A stretch of 64,000 bases of DNA. Source: Aquarana catesbeiana. Lineage: Eukaryota; Chordata; Amphibia; Anura; Ranidae. This document shows, piece after piece, positions 9,905 through 19,639 of this stretch; within the stretch, counting starts at the first letter, position 1, and every line of letters begins with the position of its first letter. Made by a program: the position numbers and the translations under genes. The stretch spans positions 188,825,206 through 188,889,205 of the forward strand of contig NC_133329.1 of NCBI RefSeq assembly GCF_042186555.1, in the 5' to 3' direction. Below the pieces are notes generated by a model. It had not been told where the DNA came from. It did no database searches and saw only the letters and a program-made list of their open reading frames with translations.

Positions 9905-12900
9905 ATGGCACCACTGAATATACTTTCCCTGAATGTTCAGGGAATAAATGTCCCTCAAAAAAGGACCAAAGCCTTCCGTACTTTCCATAACAAGAAGGCT
10001 CACATAGTATGCCTCCAAGAAACACACTTCACCAAAGATTCTACTCCAAAATATATTTCTCCTTTTTATCAACAAATTTACACGGCTTCTGCCTGTACCA
10101 AGCAAAGGGGAACTCTAATTGCATTTCACCGATCCACACCATTCACCTTATCATCAGAAATTAAAGACCCAGAAGGTAGATACCTGATACTCATGGGTTA
10201 TATAATGGATACAGCAATCACGGTGATTTCCTACTACGCTCCTAACAAACAACCTACACCATTCCTCTCACATATATTACAAGTGATTAATACACACAAA
10301 ATAGGAACAGTGATAATGTGTGGGGATTCGAACCAGGTCCTCCTCCCATTTCTAGATAAATCACCTTTTACACCATCCAAAATAACCTCTAGATTACCTT
10401 TTTCTCAACTTCTTTCCAAATACAATCTGGTAGATTCATGGAGAGAAACTAACCCAATGAAAAAGAAATTCACTTATTTCTCGCACCCTCATCAAACCTT
10501 CACCAGAATAGATCATATTTTTTTAACAATAGGAATGATACCAGAAATTATTGCATCAGATATAATTCCGATTCTGTGGTCTGACCATAATGCAGTATAC
10601 ACTACTATAGCCTCAGCCATACCAAAAGCGCATGACCCAACGTGGTACTTACCGGACATAATGCTCAAACACCCACTACATCAGATGGCCATTGAACAAG
10701 CTTTAAAGGAATACATATCAATTAATAATACAACAGACATCTCCCCAATAACACTGTGGAAAGCTCATAAGCCTGTCTTGCGTGGTACAATACAAAGACA
10801 AATGGCACTATTTAAACGGGAACGCAAAAATCTAGCAAAAAAACTAGAACTCAATTTTAATGCAGCCTACATATCATTTCAAGATAATCCATCTCAGAGT
10901 ACAAAATCTCATCTGGAAAAATCTAGATTGGAATACAATCTATTTCTCACTGAGTCAGTTGATAAATCCCTCAAACGCTCCAAACACAATTTCTACATGA
11001 ATACAAACAAACCAGGTACATATTTGGCTCGGGCATTAAATTCAACTAACAAATCTTTCAAAACAATACGTTTGAAATTATCAAAAAATGTTTACACTTG
11101 TAATCCAGTTAAAATAGTCCATAAATTTCACTCACATCTCGCAACTTTATACAAGACAAACAATGAATTTAATCCTACAGAGGCTGAATCCTTCTTCTCA
11201 AAAATAACCTTACCTGAGTTATCTCAGAATCAAAAAAGCAGTTTGGATGAGCCTATAACTATAGATGAAGTTGCTAACGCCATAAAAGACCTAAAGCTTA
11301 ACAAAAGACCAGGCCCAGACGGCTACTTGGCTTTATACTATAAAACATTCTCAGAAATACTCTCTCCCATTCTCACTGAAACTTTTAACAAACTCCTAGA
11401 TGGACATTCTTTTCGGCAAGAAACACTAATGGCAATTGTTTGTATGATCCCAAAACCCCTTTCTGATGATACTTCCTGTGTGAATTATCGGCCTATCTCT
11501 CTGTTAAACCTCGATATTAAATTATTAGCAAAAATAATAGCAAAACGCCTCAATAGCATTATAGGAAAATTAATACATAGAGATCAAGTAGGCTTCATGC
11601 CAAATAGACAGGCAGGCGATAATATACGCAGGGCAGTGTTATTGGCACATATTGCTAAAAAACGGAAAATCCCTTTATGTTTTCTATCTCTCGATATTAA
11701 GAGGGCATTTGACACAGTATCCTGGCAATATATGCAATATTCATTACAAAAATGGGGTTTTGGACCCCACTTTTTAACATGGATCAAAGCATTATATAAT
11801 AAACCCAAAGCCTATATAAAATATGCTGGATACAAATCTGAAGCCTTTAATATCGAAAGAGGTACCCGACAGGGTTGCCCATTATCTCCCTTATTATTTG
11901 CCCTTATACTCGAACCCATGGCCCAATACATCAGAACAAACCAAACTATAACTGGCATTGAAGTAGGAGGTATTACACACAAATTATGTATATTTGCAGA
12001 CGATATATTACTTTTTCTATCATCAGCACAGGTCTCTGGTCCTAACTTAATACCAGCTCTTGATGGATTTGCAGCCCTATCCGGCCTTATGATTAATCCT
12101 AAGAAATGCCTAGTGCTTAATATTTCACTCACAAACATGGAATTGATCCCGGCTAGGGCTGCACTCCCATTCACATGGGCAGAAAAATCAATCCCATATC
12201 TTGGAATTCATTTAACAGCATCTCATTCTGACTTATTCTCAACCAATTATCCTCCTGTATTAAGACAGATCACAAATCTAATAAAACAATGGTCGCAACT
12301 TCCTTTATCCTGGATAGGGAAGATTAATGCAATCAAAATGACTATTCTACCCAAATTGCTTTATCTATTCAGAGTCCTCCCTATTCCAATTCCTTCCTAT
12401 TTTTTGAGAATAGTACAAAAAAGAGCAACTTCGTTTATATGGGGCTCTCCTAAACCACGTATACCTATACACACACTACATCTTCCCAAAAATAAAGGAG
12501 GCCTGGGATACCCTAATTTTACTAACTACTACAGAGCAGCACATTTGGCCAGTCTGTCCAAATACCATGCAAAACAGGAAATCCCATTATGGGTATTTAT
12601 AGAGGCTTCAGAAAATGACCCTCTATTAATATCAAATTTATTATGGCTTGATCCTAAAGACCGCTTTAAAATTCATAATCCCATAACTAAACACTTCTTA
12701 TCTCTCTGGGATAAACTAAAAACCAAATATCAGTTACAATCTCCACACAATCCTCTCCTTTCTTTTATCAGAAATCCGGCCTTTTATCCGGCATGGATCT
12801 ACCCAAATTCTTTTAAAGCTTGGATAACATCAGGCATTCAGACACTAAATGACTTCATAGCATCTAAATCATTCCTTTCATTCCCATCGCTTAGAGAAAA

Positions 12901-13693
12901 ATATGATCTACCAAACTCTGAGATATTTAGATATCTCCAAATCAAAAATTTCTATACACCATTCCTAAAGGGGGATACACCATTATCCCAATTATCCATT
13001 TTTGAATCAATCTGTACAAAAGATCCATTTGCTAAAGGTACAATTTCATCACTTTATAATCAATTATATGGAGTAGCAAATCTTAATAGACCCTCTTACG
13101 TTCAGAGGTGGGAGGAGGACCTGGGACGAACTTTAGACACGGACTGGTCTAACATATGGCTCACATCTAAGTCATCTTCACCCAACATCTTAGCACTGGA
13201 GACAAATTATAAAGTCCTAACTCGCTGGTACCTTGTACCCGCTAGAGTGGCAAAATATTCACCTAATACCTCAGCTCTTTGTTTTTGAGGATGCCCAGAA
13301 ATAGGCACATATTTACACATATGGTGGACGTGCCCAGTAATCCAAACCTTCTGGAAGGAAGTCTTCGTGATTGCATCTAAAATATTTAAAAAAATAATAC
13401 AACCAGATCCATATTTAACTTTACTTAATCTAAAACCGGAATGGTTAACACTCTCTCAATTCAAACTTATGATCCAACTAATACCGGCTGCAAAACAAAC
13501 AGTGGCCAAGGCATGGAAATCTCCTACATTGGTACTAGCAGAAACAATTCACAGAATGAATAATACAATGTCCCATGCTAAGATGGTAGCCATCGATCAA
13601 AATCAAATTCCAAAATTTGAAAAACTTTGGCATCCTTGGATAAAACAACAGTTCCTGTCAAACTTCAATGACTCTGTCCTGTTGCCATGGTAA
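9905..13693 (+). pseudogene. LINE B ORF2p (endonuclease-reverse transcriptase), one nonsense codon
   Basis: 1262 codons plus stop. The N-terminal APE-type endonuclease shows NVQG (10-13), LQETHF (37-42, catalytic Glu39), SYYAPN (109-114), CGDSNQ (139-144), RIDHIF (201-206) and SDHNAV (226-231). The RT shows SLDIKRAFDTVSW, GTRQGCPLSPLLFAL and the FADD catalytic box at residues 697-700 (nt 11993-12004). Near the C-terminus is the LINE cysteine motif C-x3-C-x7-H-x4-C. A TGA at 13286-13288 interrupts that motif. LINE A has CGA (Arg) there, so this is most simply a CpG-to-TpG change. The frame stays open for 134 further codons to the natural stop. Apart from this stop I see no frameshift. A 1127-residue product with both enzymatic domains could still be made. 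Confidence 0.93.
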
Positions 13694-14121
13694 CAGATTA
13701 AATGACTTACAGAGACACCCATTCTAAGGCTTCAGAGAGAACTAAAAAGAATAATAAACTGATGAGCGGGACAACCTTGTGGACCATACCTCTACCTTTC
13801 AAAACTTTTTCTTCTTTCTCTTTCCTTTTCTCCACCTTACGATTAAAGCTCATTATCAGAATTTATTTGACCTATATACACTCTACTTGTAAACAATATG
13901 TATAGTAGGTATAAATCATTTAAATACCTACAAAAGTAACTAAGGAAATGATATATATCTTTAATTTAGGTTTACGTGAACCCAATGTTTAATATTTGAA
14001 ATTTCATGATATTTACCTATATAAACCCTACTGTAAAACAAGGAGCTTACTTTATAGATCCTTGTAAACTTACTTTATGTATCTTTATAACATTGTATAC
14101 TCAATAAACTTCTTTTGACAA
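13694..14121 (+). other. LINE B 3' untranslated region
   Basis: This AT-rich non-coding tail ends aataaacttcttttgacaa. It matches LINE A 4689-5117 in reverse complement. The element ends abruptly at the target duplication without poly(A) or a simple-repeat tail. An aataaa word lies about 18 bases before the end. Confidence 0.85.
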
Positions 14122-14135
14122 GAAAGATTTGTTAG
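14122..14135. repeat. Target-site duplication of LINE B, copy 2
   Basis: gaaagatttgttag, identical to 7746-7759. It marks the 3' boundary of LINE B, and LINE A ORF2 resumes right after it. Confidence 0.92.
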
Positions 14136-15276
14136 TTGAATTTAATGCCCGAGCCAAATATGTACCTGGTTTGTTTGTATTCATGTAGAAATTGTGTTTG
14201 GAGCGTTTGAGGGATTTAGCAACTGACTCAGTGAGAAATAGATCGTATTCCAATCTAGATTTTTCCAGATGAGATTTTGTACTCTGAGATGGATTATCTT
14301 GGAATGATATGTAGGCTGCATTAAAATTGAGTTCTAGTTTTTTTGCTAGATTTTTGCGTTCCCGTCTAAATAGTGCCATTTGTCTTTGTATTGTACCACG
14401 CAAGACAGGCTTATGAGCTTCCCACAGTGTTATTGGGGAAATGTCTGTTGTATTATTAATTGATATGTATTCCTTTAAAGCTTGTTCAATGGCCATCTGA
14501 TGTAGTGGGTGTTTGAGCATTATGTCCGGTAAGTACCATGTTGGGTCATGCGCTTTTGGTATGGCTGAGGCTATAGTAGTGTATACTGCATTATGGTCAG
14601 ACCACGGAATCGGAATTATATCTGATGCAATAATTTCTGGTATCATTCCTATTGTTAGAAAAATATGATCTATTCTGGTGAAGGTTTGATGAGGGTGCGA
14701 GAAATAAGTGAATTTCTTTTTCATTGGGTTACTTTCTCTCCATGAATCTACCAGATTGTATTTGGAAAGAAGTTGAGAAAAAGGTAATCTAGAGGTTATT
14801 TTGGATGGTGTAAAAGGTGATTTATCTAGAAATGGGAGGAGGACCTGGTTCGAATCCCCGCACATTATCACTGTTCCTATTTTGTGTGTATTAATCACTT
14901 GTAATATATGTGAGATGAATGGTGTAGGTTGTTTGTTAGGAGCGTAGTAGGAAATCACCGTGATTGCTGTATCCATTATATAACCAATGAGTATCAGGTA
15001 TCTACCTTCTGGGTCTTTAATTTCTGATGATAAGGTGAATGGTGTGGATCGGTGAAATGCAATTACAGTACCCCTTTGTTTGGTACAGGCAGAAGCCGTG
15101 TAAATTTGTTGATAAAAAGGAGAAATATATTTTGGAGTAGAATCTTTGGTGAAGTGTGTTTCTTGGAGGCATACTATGTGAGCCTTCTTGTTATGGAAAG
15201 TACGGAAGGCTTTGGTCCTTTTTTGAGGGACATTTATTCCCTGAACATTCAGGGAAAGTATATTCAGTGGTGCCAT
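14136..15276 (-). pseudogene. LINE A ORF2, N-terminal endonuclease part
   Basis: Starts with the same MAPLNILSLNVQGIN sequence as LINE B ORF2 and runs open for about 381 codons until the LINE B insertion. All apurinic-endonuclease motifs are retained (NVQG, LQETHF, YYAPN, CGDSN, RIDHIF, SDHNAV). Differences from LINE B are scattered substitutions only. The frame is then cut by the insertion; the remainder is at 7746-5118. As written, the frame would end a few codons inside LINE B sequence. Confidence 0.93.
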
Positions 15277-16222
15277 GGCAACAGATCAAATAGTTTTGAC
15301 TTACTTTTTGTTATGCAGAGCTGACTGCGCAGATCAACCTGTGTGGACTGAAGAGATGAAAAGATAGAAAAGAAACCAGTGAATTCTGGAGTAAAGAGTA
15401 AACAAAAAACATATGAGATTAGATGATACATTGTATAAATTATTTTTTGCAAGTAATCACAATTTACCCGTGAAAGAGAATAAATATCTCTCTCAGGGGA
15501 ATAAGTGCCTTCGTCACACTCCCACATAATATGGTTGGGAGAATGAGGAGGGCTAATGGGGGTACACGGATCTTCCGCTTACAGGAGAGAAGTGCTATGT
15601 CAAAAGACATCAAAATGATGATTCATTAATTGGAGTGCAGAATATAGTTTTTGTTGAAATTATTTATTCCAGGGTGGTTGTATATGGTTAGTCTTGCCCT
15701 AGGCTAAATAATTCAGTTAGAAAGGTACTGTTAATAACTTTGGTATTGATGAAGATAGTTTGAATTATTTTGGGATTTTAACCCTTTTAGAGTAAACAAT
15801 TACATATTTTATTCATATGTAACTGTTTAGATATGTTAACTCATAAAATTGAGGTTGTATTGCTTCAGATTAGAATAAACAAAAACATAGTTCTAGGAAC
15901 TAGTTAGGTACTAATATATTTGTTTTAAGAAAAGAAAGAAAAAGCTTCCATTACTTCTGGATTATTGAACATATTTGTCCTAAAAAGTAATAAATCTATT
16001 GTTATTACCTGAAAATATATAACTGAACAAGAATTTCCTTATTTCACTTATATATTCTAAGGCTATATGAATCAGAAGTAATAAGAAATATAACTGGAAT
16101 GTAACTTGATCCCATACAGTGTGTGACTATCAGAATGCAGTTACATTCAGTTATAAATACAGGTTTTTTATAGAGAACCATCTCTTAGTATAATAAATGA
16201 AGAGATATCAGGAATTAGGATG
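15277..16222 (-). other. LINE A spacer between ORF1 and ORF2
   Basis: Reverse-complement counterpart of LINE B 8989-9904, with small indels (for example near 15660-15690). AT-rich with no supported gene. Confidence 0.7.
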
Positions 16223-17413
16223 TCAGTCCATTGAATCTTCTTGGTCCATGGATGATGTGGCATAACGGCCTCTTTTGTGAGAATGATGATTCCCATTTTG
16301 TTCTGAAATTTTCTGGGTGCTGCCTGAAGGTAAAGATGATGCCATTCTTCTGCGTGTGGGGGTGTTGCTGGTTGTGGGTTCTGTCAGATTTAATTTTAAA
16401 AGGGTTTGTTGTAGTTCATCTGCTGATCTGCTTCTGTAAATTGTACCTTGGTAGTTAAATCTGACTGAAAAGGGGAAGCCCCATTGATACATAATGTTGT
16501 GGCGTTGCAGTTCCATTAGTTGGGGTTTCATGGATCGTCTTTTAGTAATAGTAAGTTGGGATAGGTCAGCAAAAATTTGATAATTGTGTCCTTGAAAATT
16601 AAGTTCCTTTTTTTCTCTTGCAGCAATTAGTATTTGTTCTTTCGTTCTGTAATAATGAAATTTTGTGATTATATCACGTGGGGGTCCGTCTTTCTTTTTG
16701 GCTGTGAGGGCTCTGTGTACTCTGTCCAGTTCTAAACGTTCAATAGGGATATCTGGCTTTAGTTCTTGTAATAGAGCAGTAATAGTAGATTGCAGGTCTG
16801 TCACAGTTTCAGGTATTCCCCTTATGCGCAAGTTTGAACATCTGGCTCTATTTTCGTAATCTTCGAGCTTAGTTTGAAGTATTAAATTCTCTTCTTTTAA
16901 TTGTTCCAATTCTGTTATATTTTCTTGGGTTGTAATTTTAATTTCATCAATTTTTATTTCTAAGGCTGCGGTGCGGTTTCCCAGCTCTCTTATTTCTTTG
17001 GTTAGGCTGTTTGTTATTTGGTCTGAGGTTTGTTTTAAAGCCTTATGAAGCATCTTTTCAAATTGTAATAATATTACTGGGGATGCTGAGGAGGCTTGTG
17101 GAGAAGTTTGTGAGAGGATTTGTTTTGTATCTGACTCAAATGGAGAGTCTTACTGTGACATTTTCTGTCTGTGAGAGCGCCCTGATGCTGTATCTTGTGA
17201 GGTGACTGGAGCTGCTTCAGCTGCAGTGAGTGCCTGTGAGCTCTTTGTGAGGTGATTTTTATTTCTGCCACGGCTTCCTCCCAGTACCATATTTCCTGCC
17301 CAAACTTTCACAGTTTGTTCCCTGGGGCAAAAAGGTTCAAATGGATACCTTTTGAGCCTGCAGGCTCCGCTTTGTCCTTCTCTTCTTTCCTCAGCGGTGT
17401 GGAGCTCTAACAA
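16223..17413 (-). pseudogene. LINE A ORF1, premature stop
   Basis: Same protein as LINE B ORF1, starting MLELHTAEERREG at 17413. A TAA at 17150-17152 replaces Gln88, after KMSQ. The remainder (coiled coil, RRM with NLRIRGIPETV, C-terminal domain with WGFPFSVRF) is open from there to 16223. The C-terminus reads KRGRYATSSMDQEDSMD, which is probably the family's original tail because LINE B lacks 8 bp at this point. A short product could restart at an internal Met (17053), but it would lack the N-terminus. Confidence 0.9.
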
Positions 17414-17450
17414 TGCATGTCTGCTCTGCTAGGCTCCGCCTCCTGTCCCC

Positions 17451-17466
17451 CGCAGAAGGAGGTTTC
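17451..17466. repeat. Target-site duplication of LINE A, copy 2
   Basis: cgcagaaggaggtttc, identical to 4673-4688. It joins the 5' end of LINE A (minus strand) to DIRS sequence. Confidence 0.93.
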
Positions 17467-18420
17467 AATGCAACTTTCTTCTTCAGTGGGATCATCTGCC
17501 AATTCCGATAATCTGGTCCCTGGTTGGTGGTCAGTAGCTCGCAATCTTTTCCAGCGGAGTTCAGTTGAAGGCCTCAGAACCAATAGTGGTGTCGACCAAT
17601 GCCAGTCTGGCAGGCTGCAGGGCACACTGCCTGGGACAGCAGATTCAAGGCCAACCTTTGTGGGGCGAAGAGTTCAAATTTCCTGGGATTGGATGCTGTC
17701 AGATGCGCTCTTAGTGTTGCAAGGTCAAGCTGTCAAGAGTCTTTTGGACAACAAAACTACGGTGGCTTATGTGTCTCATTAAGGGGGCACAAGAAGTCAC
17801 CCTCGCCTTCAGGTGGCATGTCAATCTTCCTCTGCACAGAGAAGAATCTCGGCTCTCTTACAGCATCTTAACTCCCAGGGCCTGGCAATGTTTTAGCAGA
17901 TCGCTTGAGTCGAGGCTTTGGGGATCACAACAGATGGGGCCTCAACCCCAAGTACCTACGCAAGATCTTCAGGATCTGGGGGACGCCTTCGATAGATCTT
18001 ATGGCATTGAAGAACTGTCAACTGCTTTGCTTCTTCACCCGGACCTAGCATCCACAGGCATTGGGTCAGGGTGCTCTGTCTGGATCTTGGAACTTCCCCT
18101 TGGTGTATGTGTTCCCGCCGCTTCCATTGGCTCTCAAAATCCTGCTGAAGATTCAGCGAGAAAGGGTCACAGCAATAGTAGTCCTACCTTACTGGCTCAG
18201 GGAGCTGTGGTTCCCTCTGGCTTGGAGGATAAAGTTGGGCTCACCAATCCCTCTGCCTCCTTGTCAAAATCTCCTTCTGCAGAGTGGGGCCTGACACCCA
18301 AACTGCAGGGGATAAAGTTGATGACATTATTACAGGATCGGCAGAACAACTGCAAGCTATCTCTGTATCTGGAATACTATGGAAAGGGGTTGGGACCTTG
18401 GATCTCCTTCAGTATCTAAC
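17467..18420 (+). pseudogene. DIRS RNase H region and downstream linker
   Basis: This resumes the DIRS pol frame. RNase H-like blocks are readable across frames: TNASLAGCRAH (an S/TDASxxGxGA-type block, about 17595-17627), a DNxTTVAY-like block near 17750-17770 and a block matching the conserved DIRS end of the domain. The 17769-18419 frame is open for 216 codons, but in the neighbouring frame the more DIRS-like text FPPLPLALKILLKIQRE and VLPYWLRELWFPLAW appears (18110-18235). The true frame therefore shifts. Non-functional. Confidence 0.75.
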
Positions 18421-19266
18421 ATTTTGGAGTTTCTGCAGAGTAGTCTCCAAGGGTTAGCTTACAACTCCTTGAAGGGTCAAATCCCTGCCTTGTTGGGTAT
18501 GTTGTGTACAAGATATGCTCTACATCCGTTGGTGATCTGATCTTTTAGGTGCAGCCATAGAAATCAGACCTCCGTTAAAACCGTTTTTTCCAAAAGAGGA
18601 CTTAACACTAGTCTTGGGAACATTGCTGGTTCCTCCATTTGATCAAGCTTTCTCTTGTTCATTATTTCTTTTAACAGTTTTGTTTTTTACTAGCCGTGGC
18701 TTCGGCCAGAGGAGACTCCGAGTTGTGTGCCTTCTCATCTAAAGAACCATATTATTTGGTGCTCCCAGACCTTAGGCCGATACCAAGCTTTCTACCTAAG
18801 GTGGCCACATAATTTCGTATGAACTGGGAGGTCTTTCTCCCAGCCTTTCCAGCAGATGCAGCTGATGAGTGGAGTAGGTTAGACCTGGTCTCTGTGGTTT
18901 CAACCTACCTGAAATGGACTAAAAGCTTTGGCAAACAAGATCAGCTGTAGGTTTTCCCAATGGAGCCTAAAAAGGGTATGCCAGCAACATTCAGAGTTGG
19001 GTCTTCCTGGTTTGTCAAGACCATGCATATTGCATACGCTGGGCCTTCCTTCTCCTTCAGAGATCAAAGCACATTCGACGAGGGGTATGGCAGCATCCTG
19101 GGCATACACGAAGGTCGCCCCTGAGGTAGTTTGTGGAACAGCAAGCTGGAGCGTGCCCAACACCTTTTTTATTAGGCATTACAAGCTTAATATGGCTTGT
19201 CCGCCTGAGGAAACATTTGGCTCTACAGTATTACGGCGGCTGTTGCCCATTAAAAATTTTGAATAG
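18421..19266 (+). pseudogene. DIRS tyrosine recombinase, degenerate
   Basis: The recombinase integrates a circular DIRS DNA. The N-terminal part reads ILEFLQSSLQGLAYNSLKGQ (from about 18426), typical of the DIRS YR start, followed by many stops. The C-terminal part (18928-19266) is open and contains IKAHSTRGMAASWA, which carries the catalytic H-x-x-R box, and FFIRHYKLN with the expected Tyr region, ending FGSTVLRRLL. Stops in the middle (for example near 18540 and 18700) rule out function. Confidence 0.8.
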
Positions 19267-19329
19267 CATTGCATTGAGGGTTTGGCTTATTTTTTGTCTT
19301 CCCTCCCTTCTTAATATTGCTTGGGACAT

Positions 19330-19440
19330 CCCATAGTAGGCTGACATGGGGAGGTCCAGGAATAAGGAAAATTGTTGTCCATACTTACCGTAATTTTCCT
19401 TTCCTGGATCCTCCCCATGTCAGCCGGAGGATTCCCACCC
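19330..19440. repeat. DIRS internal complementary region
   Basis: DIRS elements carry an internal region complementary to their termini, used to circularise the DNA copy. Here cccatagtaggctgacatg (19331 on) followed by gggaggtccagg and aaggaaaattgttgtcc is set against an opposing ggatcctccccatgtcagcc (19407-19426). The result is a back-to-back, near-palindromic joint of terminal sequences directly after the recombinase. Confidence 0.7.
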
Positions 19441-19474
19441 AGTTTTTCCGCCGCAAGGCGCGTTTTTTTTTTTT

Positions 19475-19625
19475 GAACACTGGTGTAGGCAGCCAGCCGC
19501 CCTTTATGGGCTAGAAAAGAGGTGGTCCTGGAGGGGTCAGAGGGGGCGGAGCTGGCCCATAGTAGGCTGACATGGGGAGGATCCAGGAAAAGAAAATTAC
19601 GGTAAGTATGGACAACAATTTTCCT
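19475..19625 (-). repeat. DIRS right inverted terminal repeat
   Basis: From gaacactggtgtaggcagcc to ggacaacaattttcctt, this is the inverted counterpart of 1421-1550. It extends 40 or so bases further than the surviving left copy (the attacggtaagtatgg part). Sequence beyond 19625 is unrelated to DIRS. Confidence 0.8.
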
Positions 19626-19639
19626 TAATTCCACACACA

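Larger units (their letters stand above)
7760..14121 (+). mobile_element. LINE B: near-intact full-length L1-superfamily element
   Basis: This 6.36-kb plus-strand element carries ORF1 (7798-8988), a 916-bp spacer, ORF2 (9905-13693, one stop) and a 3' UTR ending cttttgacaa(g). It inserted into ORF2 of the older LINE A copy in the opposite orientation, so the two elements form very long inverted repeats. The two copies differ by scattered substitutions and few indels. The 5' end begins within a few bases of LINE A's (shared word caggaggcggagcctag), so both are full length. There is no poly(A) tail. It was the last major insertion in this nest. Confidence 0.95.
4689..17450 (-). mobile_element. 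LINE A: full-length L1-superfamily element, interrupted by LINE B
   Basis: The element reads on the minus strand. Its 5' end is at 17450, followed by ORF1 (17413-16223), a roughly 0.95-kb spacer, ORF2 N-terminus (15276-14136), then LINE B with its target duplication, then the rest of ORF2 (7746-5118) and the 3' end at 4689. Removing LINE B leaves about 6.4 kb. The 3' terminus is cttttgacaag with no poly(A). A 16-bp target duplication flanks the whole block. It carries nonsense and frameshift changes in both ORFs, so it is inactive. It is very similar to LINE B along its whole length. Confidence 0.93.
1421..19625 (+). mobile_element. Degenerate DIRS-like retrotransposon split by nested LINEs
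   Basis: DIRS elements are retrotransposons that replicate through RT and RNase H and integrate with a tyrosine recombinase instead of a DDE integrase. Seen here in order on the plus strand are a left inverted terminal repeat, a gag-like region, RT with a YLDD box, an RNase H region, a tyrosine-recombinase C-terminus, an internal complementary region and a right inverted terminal repeat. Without the 12.8-kb LINE insertion (4689-17450) and one target-duplication copy, the element is about 5.4 kb, a normal DIRS length. Reading frames carry many stops and frameshifts, so it is dead. Both insertion boundaries are confirmed by the duplicated 16-bp target within the DIRS sequence. Confidence 0.85.

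Noticed and set aside
9654..9917. Possible small gene upstream of LINE ORF2 (87 codons)
   Set aside because: No motif, and it overlaps the ORF2 start. Presence in both near-identical copies does not prove coding.
11584..12174. Minus-strand frames of 74 and 120 codons, repeated on the plus strand at 6635-7225
   Set aside because: They are antisense shadows of LINE ORF2, conserved only because the two LINE copies are conserved.
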